Positions 45,255 to 52,675 of a stretch of DNA of 64,000 nucleotides are shown piece by piece. The DNA lies in assembly GCA_032250805.1 (NCBI GenBank), contig JAVVEM010000012.1:12557-76556 (forward strand). The letters run 5' to 3'. The first letter of the stretch is position 1. Every line of letters starts with the position of its first letter. This DNA comes from B18-G4 sp032250805. Its GTDB lineage: Bacteria; Bacteroidota; Bacteroidia; Bacteroidales; B18-G4. The notes under the pieces were generated by a model. The model made no database searches. It saw only the letters and a program-made list of their open reading frames with translations, and was not told the DNA's origin. The translations under genes and the position numbers were made by a program.

Positions 45255-45704
45255 ATGCTGTCGAGAAGTACGGAATATGCACTGAGGGCCCTGGTCTACG
45301 TGCAGTTAAAGAACTGGGAAGGGAAACGCCCGGGCATTATTGAAATTTCCAGGGAGATTGAATCACCTGCGGCATTTACGGCTAAAATACTTCAGCTTTT
45401 GGCCAGGCACAGGCTTCTTCAATCGATGAAGGGCCGCGGAGGTGGTTTTTTCTTCGATGAAGAAAAGGATGAACTCAATCTTTTCAAAGTAGTTGTGACG
45501 ATTGAAGGCGACAGCTTCTTTCATAAATGTGGATTCGGATTAAAGAACTGCAGCAACGAAAACCCCTGCCCTCTGCATGATCGTTTTGTCAGGGTAAGGG
45601 ACGAATTCCGTGAGATTGTCGAAAGCGAAACCATACAGTCGCTTGCCGCAAAAGTGAAGGATGGCAGCGCTGTACTGAACAGAATGATTAACAATAAAAA
45701 CTAA
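45255..45704 (+). CDS. Rrf2-family regulator with three-Cys cluster site
   Basis: A 149-residue winged-helix regulator of the NsrR/IscR family. The N-terminus (MLSRSTEYALRALVYV) and the helix-turn-helix (IIEISREIESPAAFTAKILQ) are typical, and the wing reads MKGRGGGFFF. C92, C99 and C105 form a C-x6-C-x5-C triplet that would bind an Fe-S cluster; NsrR and IscR usually space the first pair closer. It is the first gene of a five-gene run and probably controls it in response to NO or redox state; this rests on the family and context. Ferredoxin follows after 5 bases. Confidence 0.87.
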   Translation: MLSRSTEYALRALVYVQLKNWEGKRPGIIEISREIESPAAFTAKILQLLARHRLLQSMKGRGGGFFFDEEKDELNLFKVVVTIEGDSFFHKCGFGLKNCSNENPCPLHDRFVRVRDEFREIVESETIQSLAAKVKDGSAVLNRMINNKN

Positions 45705-45709
45705 AAGAT

Positions 45710-45904
45710 ATGGCTATCAAAAAAGTTTGGATCGAAGACGGTTGCACTTCATGTGGCCTTTGCGAGAGCATTTGCCCCGAAGTATTTGAAATGCCCGACG
45801 AGGCTGAAGTTATTGAAGGCGCCGATTTCAGTGCCAATGAAGAAGGAATAAAAGAGGCGGCAGAAAGTTGCCCGGTAGAAGTAATAAAATTTGAAGAAGA
45901 ATGA
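45710..45904 (+). CDS. Single-cluster ferredoxin
   Basis: A 64-residue acidic ferredoxin. C12, C15 and C18 form the C-x2-C-x2-C motif, C22 precedes Pro, and C54 in SCPVEVI is the remote ligand, as in monocluster 4Fe-4S ferredoxins of the Desulfovibrio type. It would pass electrons at low potential. The gene ends overlapping the cupin start (ATGA), so translation is coupled. Its place between an Fe-S regulator and hemerythrin-type genes suggests a redox partner role. Confidence 0.88.
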   Translation: MAIKKVWIEDGCTSCGLCESICPEVFEMPDEAEVIEGADFSANEEGIKEAAESCPVEVIKFEEE

Positions 45905-46239
45905 TAACAAGAAACATTAAAACAGAAGCTGTAAAAGAAAACCCTCACGGGGTGGAAGTAAAACAAATGTATAATGATGCCTCGGCACAGATCATGCATA
46001 TTGCGCTTAAACCGGGCGAAAGCCTGAAGCCGCACAAAACCCCTGTCGACGTTGCATTCTTTATTCTTGAGGGTGAGCCTACCATACATATTGGTGATGA
46101 GAGCAAGGGCTTCTCCGCCAACACCCTCATCGAAAGCCCGGCCGGGATCGTGCACTATATTAGTAATGAACAATCAGACCGGGCCAGGATACTTGTGATT
46201 AAGGCACCCCGGCCGGAGCAGGCAACACGGGTATTGTAA
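45901..46239 (+). CDS. Cupin-domain protein
   Basis: A 112-residue single-cupin protein. The first motif reads KPGESLKPHKTPVDVAFFILEGEPTIHIGDE and the second NTLIESPAGIVHYISNE. Metal ligands are suggested by His in LKPHKTP and His in IVHYI, but the usual first HxH pair is reduced to one His. It overlaps the ferredoxin gene by 4 bases and precedes the DUF438 gene by 18. Role unknown; likely a metal-binding sensor or small enzyme within the stress operon. Confidence 0.8.
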   Translation: MITRNIKTEAVKENPHGVEVKQMYNDASAQIMHIALKPGESLKPHKTPVDVAFFILEGEPTIHIGDESKGFSANTLIESPAGIVHYISNEQSDRARILVIKAPRPEQATRVL

Positions 46240-46257
46240 TCAATAAAATCAGATGCC

Positions 46258-47511
46258 ATGAGCGAATTGATCGATAATTCAAAATACAGAAAGGAAAAAC
46301 TGGAGGAACTTATCCTCAAGCTGCATGAAGGCCAGTCGCCTGAAGCGGTGAGGGAGGAGCTCATTGCTACGCTGAAGCATATCCCTTACGGAGAGGTTGT
46401 TGAGGTGGAACAAAAACTGATCGAAGAAGGTCTTCCTGAATCGGAGGTGCTCAGGTTATGCGATATTCATGGCGAAGTACTGGAAGGAAGGGTTGACCTC
46501 AGTGGTGCACAGATCGTACCGCCGGGCCATCCGGTGGATGTGTTTAAAAAGGAAAATGCTGAGATCCTTAAGGTAGTTGAAAAGACTGATAAGCTGTTGC
46601 ATTCGCTTGAACCATTGCCCGAAGGCGATCTCCCTGCCTTCATGCTTGAGCTTCAGCAATGTTTTAATGATCTGATGGATGTCGACAAGCATTATCAGCG
46701 CAAGGAATACCTGGTATTTCCATACCTCGAAAAGAAGGGAATTACCGGGCCTCCCATGGTGATGTGGGGCAAGCATGATGAGATCAGGGAACAACTGAAA
46801 GGATGCATCGAAATACTCAAAACCCCTGAACTTAAAAAGGAAGATCTGCAGGATGCGCTTCCCCTCATCTTTTTCCCTGCCATAAAAGCCGTGGCCGACA
46901 TGGTTAAAAAGGAAGAAGAGATACTGCTTCCCATGGCCATGGACAACATCACTACAGAAGACTGGTGGAGCATTCACAAACAAACGCTTGAGTTTGGATT
47001 TACCCTCTACGATCCCGAAACAGAATGGAAGCCTGAAGGGATTTCGGATGAAGATGAGTTTCATGGCACCACAGCCGATGGCAGCATTCAGCTTCCTTCA
47101 GGAAGCTTTACGGCCGGTGAGATTAAGGCCATCCTCAACACCATGCCTGCCGACATGACCTTTGTCGACAAGAACGACAAGGTGAAATATTTCACCCAGG
47201 GCCGGGAAAGGATCTTCGCCCGCAGCCGGTCTATCATCAACCGCGATGTTCGCCTGTGCCATCCTCCCGGAAGCGTGCATATTGTGGAAAAGATAATAGA
47301 GGATTTTAAATCGGGCAAAGCTTCACATGCAGCATTCTGGATACAGATGAAAGGCAAATTTATTCATATTGAGTATTATGCCTTACGTGACGACAATGGC
47401 GAATATCTGGGTGTACTGGAATTCTCGCAGGATCTTACCAACGCCAGGAGCCTGGATGGCGAAAGACGAATATTATCCTATTCCGACGAAAATAAAAACA
47501 ATGGAAAATAA
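46258..47511 (+). CDS. DUF438-hemerythrin-PAS protein
   Basis: A 417-residue cytoplasmic protein. Residues 10-75 match DUF438 (QSPEAVREELIATLKHIPYG, EVLRLCDIHGEVLEG). A hemerythrin-like domain at about 98-240 includes YQRKEYLVFPYLEKKG, VMWGKHDEIREQL and KEEEILLPMAM with His/Glu iron ligands. A PAS domain at about 285-400 has RDVRLCHPPGSVHIVEKIIE. The same PAS block is in the 39688-40911 protein, so the two are paralogues. DUF438-hemerythrin-PAS proteins are associated with NO and anaerobic regulation; the operon and nearby qNOR agree. Last 11 bases overlap the next gene. Confidence 0.85.
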   Translation: MSELIDNSKYRKEKLEELILKLHEGQSPEAVREELIATLKHIPYGEVVEVEQKLIEEGLPESEVLRLCDIHGEVLEGRVDLSGAQIVPPGHPVDVFKKENAEILKVVEKTDKLLHSLEPLPEGDLPAFMLELQQCFNDLMDVDKHYQRKEYLVFPYLEKKGITGPPMVMWGKHDEIREQLKGCIEILKTPELKKEDLQDALPLIFFPAIKAVADMVKKEEEILLPMAMDNITTEDWWSIHKQTLEFGFTLYDPETEWKPEGISDEDEFHGTTADGSIQLPSGSFTAGEIKAILNTMPADMTFVDKNDKVKYFTQGRERIFARSRSIINRDVRLCHPPGSVHIVEKIIEDFKSGKASHAAFWIQMKGKFIHIEYYALRDDNGEYLGVLEFSQDLTNARSLDGERRILSYSDENKNNGK

Positions 47512-48022
47512 ACTGATCATAACACCCCGCACAAAGATATATGAGCTGCTGGAAGCCTATCCGCAGTTGGAAGAAGTGCTCATCAGCGCATCACCACAAT
47601 TTAAAAAGCTCACAAATCCCTTGCTGCGAAAGACCATAACACGTATCACCAGCCTGTCGCAGGCAGCTACCATCGGCAATCTTAATGTTGAAGACCTGAT
47701 CAATACCCTGCGCAGGGAAATTGGCCAGGAGAATATTGCCACCACTGCCGAAAAGGACAATATAAATTTTGAACGGCCTGATTGGTTTGCCGACGAAAAG
47801 GTAAAGGCGGTAATCGATGTCAGGGATATGCTGCACCGGGGCGAACACCCTGTGCATGAAGTGCTGGCGGCTATCAAGAAGCTGAACGGGGATGAGATCC
47901 TGCGTATGATATCGCCCTTTAATCCGGTACCGCTCATCGAAAAATCGCTGAGCCTGGGTCATCAGCACTGGGTAAAAAAGATATCGGAAGAAGAGTATCA
48001 TATCTTTTTTGTGAAGCAGTAA
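47501..48022 (+). CDS. DUF1858-DUF2249 protein
   Basis: A 173-residue protein starting at ATG 47501, overlapping the DUF438 gene by 11 bases. The N-terminal 65 residues match DUF1858 (TPRTKIYELLEAYPQLEEVLI, LLRKTITRITSLSQAATIGNLNVEDLINTL). Residues about 105-173 match DUF2249 (VIDVRDMLHRGEHPVHEVLAAIKKL, FNPVPLIEKSLSLGH). Both small folds are found singly or together near hemerythrin and denitrification genes. No catalytic residues are evident; a sulfur-transfer-like or ligand-binding fold is plausible. Ends the operon. Confidence 0.8.
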   Translation: MENKLIITPRTKIYELLEAYPQLEEVLISASPQFKKLTNPLLRKTITRITSLSQAATIGNLNVEDLINTLRREIGQENIATTAEKDNINFERPDWFADEKVKAVIDVRDMLHRGEHPVHEVLAAIKKLNGDEILRMISPFNPVPLIEKSLSLGHQHWVKKISEEEYHIFFVKQ

Positions 48023-48198
48023 GACAATAACTTTAGGAATTGTCTATTGAACATTGAGCATTTTTCATTTTTCATGTTATATTTTGTTCCACCAAGCCGG
48101 TTAAAATACATTGATCCACCGGCACAGCAAGGTGATGCTGCCTGATGCGCCTCTGTTGTAATATTCGCATCATGTTTATAGATTTTTATGTTTCATTG

Positions 48199-48222
48199 AA
48201 CAATTATACCCCCAATATTGTT
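48199..48222 (+). promoter_or_regulatory. Inverted repeat before the MarR gene (candidate autoregulatory site)
   Basis: AACAAT (48199-48204) and ATTGTT (48217-48222) are inverted 6-bp arms in a 24-base element ending eight bases before the MarR start. The rest of the 48023-48230 gap has degenerate ATTGAACATT-like sequence and no gene. Confidence 0.35.
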
Positions 48223-48230
48223 ATAAACAA

Positions 48231-48689
48231 ATGATGTTAACAACAAAAGAGATGACTGACGATCTTGCAAAAGCTAATCCTTACATGAAAATGGTTGTAA
48301 ACATTTTACGGGCAGGAAAGATCCTCGATCATAAGGTTTCGGAGGCATTGAAGGAGTTTGGGATCACTCATATACAGTTTAACATACTTCGCATACTGGA
48401 GGCCGGCAAACCCGGTAAGTTATCGCTGGGAGAAATAAAGGAGGGTTTGCTTTTTCCAACATCAGACGTATCGCGTCTGCTCGACAGGCTGGTAAAGCGT
48501 GATCTGGTTGAGCGTACGATATGCTTCGAAAACAGACGAAAACTTGAGGTAAGTATTACTGAGGAGGGCCTGGAGGTGATCCGGCAATCGCTTGCGAAAA
48601 TTGAGAAAAAACTGGATGGATATTATAAGGATGCTGTCAGTGAAAATGAACGCGATCAGATCATCGACATCATGAAAAGAATTAGTTAG
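48231..48689 (+). CDS. MarR-family regulator
   Basis: A 152-residue winged-helix protein. The helix-turn-helix lies at about 50-85 (LSLGEIKEGLLFPTSDVSRLLDRL) and the wing has FENRRKLEVSITEEG. It is followed 64 bases later by yceI-like and may control it together with itself. MarR-YceI pairs are common in Bacteroidota, where the regulator controls the adjacent periplasmic protein. Confidence 0.87.
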   Translation: MMLTTKEMTDDLAKANPYMKMVVNILRAGKILDHKVSEALKEFGITHIQFNILRILEAGKPGKLSLGEIKEGLLFPTSDVSRLLDRLVKRDLVERTICFENRRKLEVSITEEGLEVIRQSLAKIEKKLDGYYKDAVSENERDQIIDIMKRIS

Positions 48690-48753
48690 CAGAATCATCA
48701 TTATACCAATGCACCAATTAAAAAATGTTTAACCATTAAAACCACAAATTAAA

Positions 48754-49386
48754 ATGAAAACACGTAAATTATTTTTCCCGGCCGTAGTGGCCCTTGCCAT
48801 GATTGCAGTTTCCTGTTCGCAGGGCAATCAGAAACAAACTTCCGAAAGTGCTTCAGAAGCGAAGACAGCGGTTGAAATTTCAAGCGTAAACCTCGACCCT
48901 GCCAAAAGTATGGTCATTTGGTCAGGTACAATGCTTGGCATCTATACGCATGATGGTACACTTGACCTTAGCCAGGCTGAACTTGCCTTGGATGATGGAA
49001 AGATCAGCGGTGGAAGTTTTACCGTCGACATGAACTCAATGGTAGCCACTGATGAAAATTACAATCCTGAAGAAGGCAGCACACCTGAAAAGCTAATCGG
49101 TCACCTGAAATCACCTGATTTCTTCGACGTTGAAAACTATCCTACTGCCACATTTATCATTACTTCTGCTGATGCAAATACCGTAAGCGGTATGCTTACC
49201 ATACGTGGTATCACACATGAAGAGATAGTGCAAAATGTGAGTATGGCGAAAGATGGCGGGCAGGTCAAAATTACCGGCGACATGACGATCAGCCGTAAGA
49301 AATACGATGTTTCATGGGATTCGCCGATGCAAGACAGGGTGCTCTCTGATGATATTAAACTTGAGATCAGGCTGATCGGAAAGTAA
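48754..49386 (+). CDS. YceI-family lipoprotein
   Basis: A 210-residue lipoprotein: lipobox AVSC with Cys21. The mature part (about 40-210) is a YceI lipocalin-like barrel, with VNLDPAKSMVIWSGTMLGI, GHLKSPDFFDVENYPTATF, GMLTIRGITHEEI and YDVSWDSPM as typical blocks. YceI proteins bind polyisoprenoids. It lies after the MarR gene and before a terminator at 49438-49480. Confidence 0.9.
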   Translation: MKTRKLFFPAVVALAMIAVSCSQGNQKQTSESASEAKTAVEISSVNLDPAKSMVIWSGTMLGIYTHDGTLDLSQAELALDDGKISGGSFTVDMNSMVATDENYNPEEGSTPEKLIGHLKSPDFFDVENYPTATFIITSADANTVSGMLTIRGITHEEIVQNVSMAKDGGQVKITGDMTISRKKYDVSWDSPMQDRVLSDDIKLEIRLIGK

Positions 49387-49437
49387 TAAAAAAATCATAA
49401 AAACCATAATCAATAGGCAGCGTATGCATGCTTTGTT

Positions 49438-49480
49438 AAAGCCCTCCTTATTGTTTTAAGGGGGGCTTTAAGATTTTTTA
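49438..49480 (+). terminator. Rho-independent terminator
   Basis: AAAGCCCTCCTTA (49438-49450) and TAAGGGGGGCTTT (49457-49469) form a 13-bp stem with one G-T pair and a six-base loop, followed by AAGATTTTTT. Lies 52 bases after the YceI gene. Confidence 0.85.
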
Positions 49481-49549
49481 ATCCGGATCCTCTGCCCCGG
49501 CACTTTGCAGTTTCTGGATGTATGGGTAATGGAAAACCTGAATTAAACA

Positions 49550-49581
49550 TTGACAAAGCACATGCTTTTGGTTTAATTTTG
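49550..49581 (+). promoter_or_regulatory. Promoter of the AsmA-like gene
   Basis: TTG at 49550-49552 and TAATTTTG at 49574-49581 have the standard 24-base spacing. Leader to the ATG is about 80 bases. Confidence 0.7.
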
Positions 49582-49668
49582 ATATTCAAAAGAAAATGTC
49601 CGGGTTACCTGACAAATCTGATCTCTCACCTTTAATTCATATCATTTATTAATTACATCAGTCAAATT

Positions 49669-52548
49669 ATGAACAAACAGGCAAAATGGTTCCGTATAAT
49701 TTTAAGGGCATTCATGATACTGATCATCCTTGTACTCGCACTTATGGTAGCCCTTCCATTCGTATTCAGGGGCAAGCTCATGGAGTTAAGCCGGAATGAG
49801 ATCAATAAGAACCTGGAAGCCCGGGTTGATTTTGAGGATTTCGGGATGAACATGTTTGCCCATTTCCCGAATCTGAGCTTTTGGCTGGATGAGATCACAA
49901 TAAGCGGTACCGGGGATCTTTCGGGCGATACACTTGCTTCAGTTTCACGCTTGTCGGTTGTGTTTGATATCATGAGCGTGATCAGGGGAGATGAATATGA
50001 GGTAAGAAAGATCTCAGTGCTGAATCCTGATATTTCGCTTAAAGTGATGGAAAACGGGAACCCAAACTGGGACATATTGCCGGAAGAAGAACCGGCTTCA
50101 GTTGAAGAAAATTCAGACCAGGAAGCAACTTCTTTCAACGTTTCGCTGAAAAAATTCGAGATCATCAATGGCTTGATCACCTATGAGGATATACCTGCCG
50201 GCTTAAAAATCAACGCTACCGGGTTAAATCATATTTTATCAGGCAACTTGTCGGCTGCCCAAACCGATCTGCGAACAAAAACACAAATTAATGAGTTTAG
50301 TGCTGAACAGGACGGCATTGCGTATATGAGCAATATTTTTATGGCGATGGATGCACTTATCGAAGCCGACCTGGTGAATGAGGTATATACATTCAGGGAA
50401 AATAAACTTACACTGAATGAATTGATTCTCCAATTCGAGGGGTCAGTGGATATGGGCAATACCGACCCAAATATTATGTTGAGTTTTAATGCCCCTGAAA
50501 ATACATTCAAAAATTTTCTGTCGCTTATTCCTGCCATCTACAGCAAGGATTTTAATTCCCTGCAGGCAAGCGGTAATCTGGCTTTTAACGGTTATGTGAA
50601 AGGGAGCTATACCGGATCAGCACTTCCGGCCTTTCACCTCGGAATTAATGTCGACCAGGCATCATTCCAATATCCGGATCTCCCCTCGGCCGTGGATCAG
50701 ATCTATCTTAACATCAGCCTCGATAATCCCGGGGGAGATGCCGACAACACGGTAATCGATATAAAACGCTTTCATTTTTCAATGTTGGATACGCCTTTTG
50801 AAGCCAGGCTTCGGGTTACACATCCTGTTTCAGATCCTTATATTGATGTCCGCCTGAATGGAGAGATTGATCTTTCGGCGGTGGAAAAAGTATATCCTCT
50901 CGGCGGGGAAGCAATCCTTGCCGGAACGATTGATGCCGGTATTTCGGTCAAAGGAAGGCAATCGTCAATCGAAAACCAGGATTATGATCAGTTTGATGCC
51001 TTCGGATCGCTGATGCTGAAGGATATCACGTATTTCATGAACGAAAACTATGAAGTGACCACGATCAGGCGAGGACAACTCAACTTCACGCCCCGATATA
51101 TCGACTTTGTGAATCTTGACCTCAAATATGGTCAGAGCGATATGCTCCTGCAGGGGAAACTTGAAGATTATATCCTTTATGCCATGGGCGATCATTCCCT
51201 GAATGGAAGTTTTACCGGTTCTTCCAAAGTATTGAATGTAAATCAGTTAATTGGCGAATCAGAAGATGCTGACGCAGATCAGGAATTGACCGGTGGTGAT
51301 ACCCTTGCCCTGACCACATTCATGGTTCCGCAAAAGATCGACATTTTGATTGATGCCAGTTTCGATAAAGTGTATTATGATAATCTTGAACTCAAGAATG
51401 TAAACGGAAAGCTCATTGTGAGGGATGAGAAAGTCAGCCTGCAAAATATCCAGGGAGATATGCTCGATGGAACTTTTGGCCTCAGCGGTTCATACAGCAC
51501 AAAAAATACAACGAAGGCGATGGTCGACTTTAATCTGCAGCTTGACAAAATTAGTTTCCGCCAGGCTTTCAAATCATTTGGGATCCTGCAGAAATTTGCA
51601 CCTGTTTTTAACCGTGCCAGTGGTAATTTTTCAACGGATATGGCATTCAGTACCATGCTGAAAGAAGACATGAGCCCCGACTATACAAGCTTTATTGGAA
51701 GTGGGATTCTGAATACCTCTGCCCTGACAGTTGAAAATTTAAATACGCTTAACAAATTGTCGGATGCGCTTAAATTTGAGTCGCTGAAATCATTAAACAT
51801 CGAGCCTTTAAATATTTCTTTTGATATAGAGAATGGTAAGCTTACAGTAACTCCTTTTGATATTGTGATGAAAAATATGCAGGCAAAGCTGGGAGGCTGG
51901 ACGGCCCTTGACCAGACGATAAATTACGAACTGAAAATGCAGGTGCCACGAAGTCTTTTTGGCACTGAATCCAATAATGTTCTCGACAATCTGGCAAATC
52001 AGGCCAATGCCCAGGGGGCCAGTATTACTATCGGTAAGACAGTAAACCTGGATGTGCTGATCAGCGGCAGCCTTTCCGATCCTGTTGTAAAGCCTTTGAT
52101 GGGTAGATCAGTGAACAGCATAGTTGAGGATATCAAGCAAGGTGTTGTGGATGAAATAGACAAGAAAAAGGAAGAGCTGGAACAAAACGCCAAAGCTGAA
52201 GCACAGAAAATATTAAATAATGCTGAATTGCAAGCTGCAAAGGTCATTGAAGAGGCTCAAAAGCAGGCAGGCCAGCTCAGGGAAACCGCACGGGATGCTG
52301 CAGCAAAAGTGAAAAAGGAAGCTGATGACCATGCTCAGAAGCTTATTGCTGAAGGAAAGAAAAATGGGATGCTGGCAGAAGTTGCTGCAAAGAAAACAGC
52401 TGATGAGTATAAAAAGAATGCCTATAACCAGGCCGGCAACATGATAACCGAAGCGGATAAAAAGGCCGATGCCATTATGCAAAAGGCCAATCAGCAGGCA
52501 GATAAGATACGCTCAGATGCCCGTAAACAAGCGGATGCGCTTTTATAG
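49669..52548 (+). CDS. AsmA-family protein with coiled-coil tail
   Basis: A 959-residue envelope protein. One N-terminal transmembrane helix (12-32) is followed by an AsmA domain (residues 40-170 LEARVDFEDFGMNMFAHFP, ISVLNPDISLKVMENGNPNW) and an AsmA-C-like region ending near 815 (VNLDVLISGSLSDPVVKPLM). Residues about 820-959 are an Ala/Lys/Gln/Glu-rich coiled coil (KKKEELEQNAKAEAQKIL and repeats). AsmA proteins span the periplasm as lipid-transfer channels. The coiled-coil tail is unusual for them and could contact the peptidoglycan or another partner. Plus strand, convergent with the RND operon. Confidence 0.88.
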   Translation: MNKQAKWFRIILRAFMILIILVLALMVALPFVFRGKLMELSRNEINKNLEARVDFEDFGMNMFAHFPNLSFWLDEITISGTGDLSGDTLASVSRLSVVFDIMSVIRGDEYEVRKISVLNPDISLKVMENGNPNWDILPEEEPASVEENSDQEATSFNVSLKKFEIINGLITYEDIPAGLKINATGLNHILSGNLSAAQTDLRTKTQINEFSAEQDGIAYMSNIFMAMDALIEADLVNEVYTFRENKLTLNELILQFEGSVDMGNTDPNIMLSFNAPENTFKNFLSLIPAIYSKDFNSLQASGNLAFNGYVKGSYTGSALPAFHLGINVDQASFQYPDLPSAVDQIYLNISLDNPGGDADNTVIDIKRFHFSMLDTPFEARLRVTHPVSDPYIDVRLNGEIDLSAVEKVYPLGGEAILAGTIDAGISVKGRQSSIENQDYDQFDAFGSLMLKDITYFMNENYEVTTIRRGQLNFTPRYIDFVNLDLKYGQSDMLLQGKLEDYILYAMGDHSLNGSFTGSSKVLNVNQLIGESEDADADQELTGGDTLALTTFMVPQKIDILIDASFDKVYYDNLELKNVNGKLIVRDEKVSLQNIQGDMLDGTFGLSGSYSTKNTTKAMVDFNLQLDKISFRQAFKSFGILQKFAPVFNRASGNFSTDMAFSTMLKEDMSPDYTSFIGSGILNTSALTVENLNTLNKLSDALKFESLKSLNIEPLNISFDIENGKLTVTPFDIVMKNMQAKLGGWTALDQTINYELKMQVPRSLFGTESNNVLDNLANQANAQGASITIGKTVNLDVLISGSLSDPVVKPLMGRSVNSIVEDIKQGVVDEIDKKKEELEQNAKAEAQKILNNAELQAAKVIEEAQKQAGQLRETARDAAAKVKKEADDHAQKLIAEGKKNGMLAEVAAKKTADEYKKNAYNQAGNMITEADKKADAIMQKANQQADKIRSDARKQADALL

Positions 52549-52675
52549 GGATAATTTAGAAAGGCTGGATGATTATGTCAACAATGAGGAAGATGCAAGG
52601 ATGGGGGATCAGCACCATCGCCTCAATAATCTCCTGATTGTTCCTGGTATTTTATCAGAATGGCAATAAAGATGC

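Noticed and set aside
52469..52669. Short plus-strand ORF overlapping the AsmA-like 3' end
   Set aside because: Mostly within the AsmA coiled coil in another frame; no ribosome site and no recognisable features.
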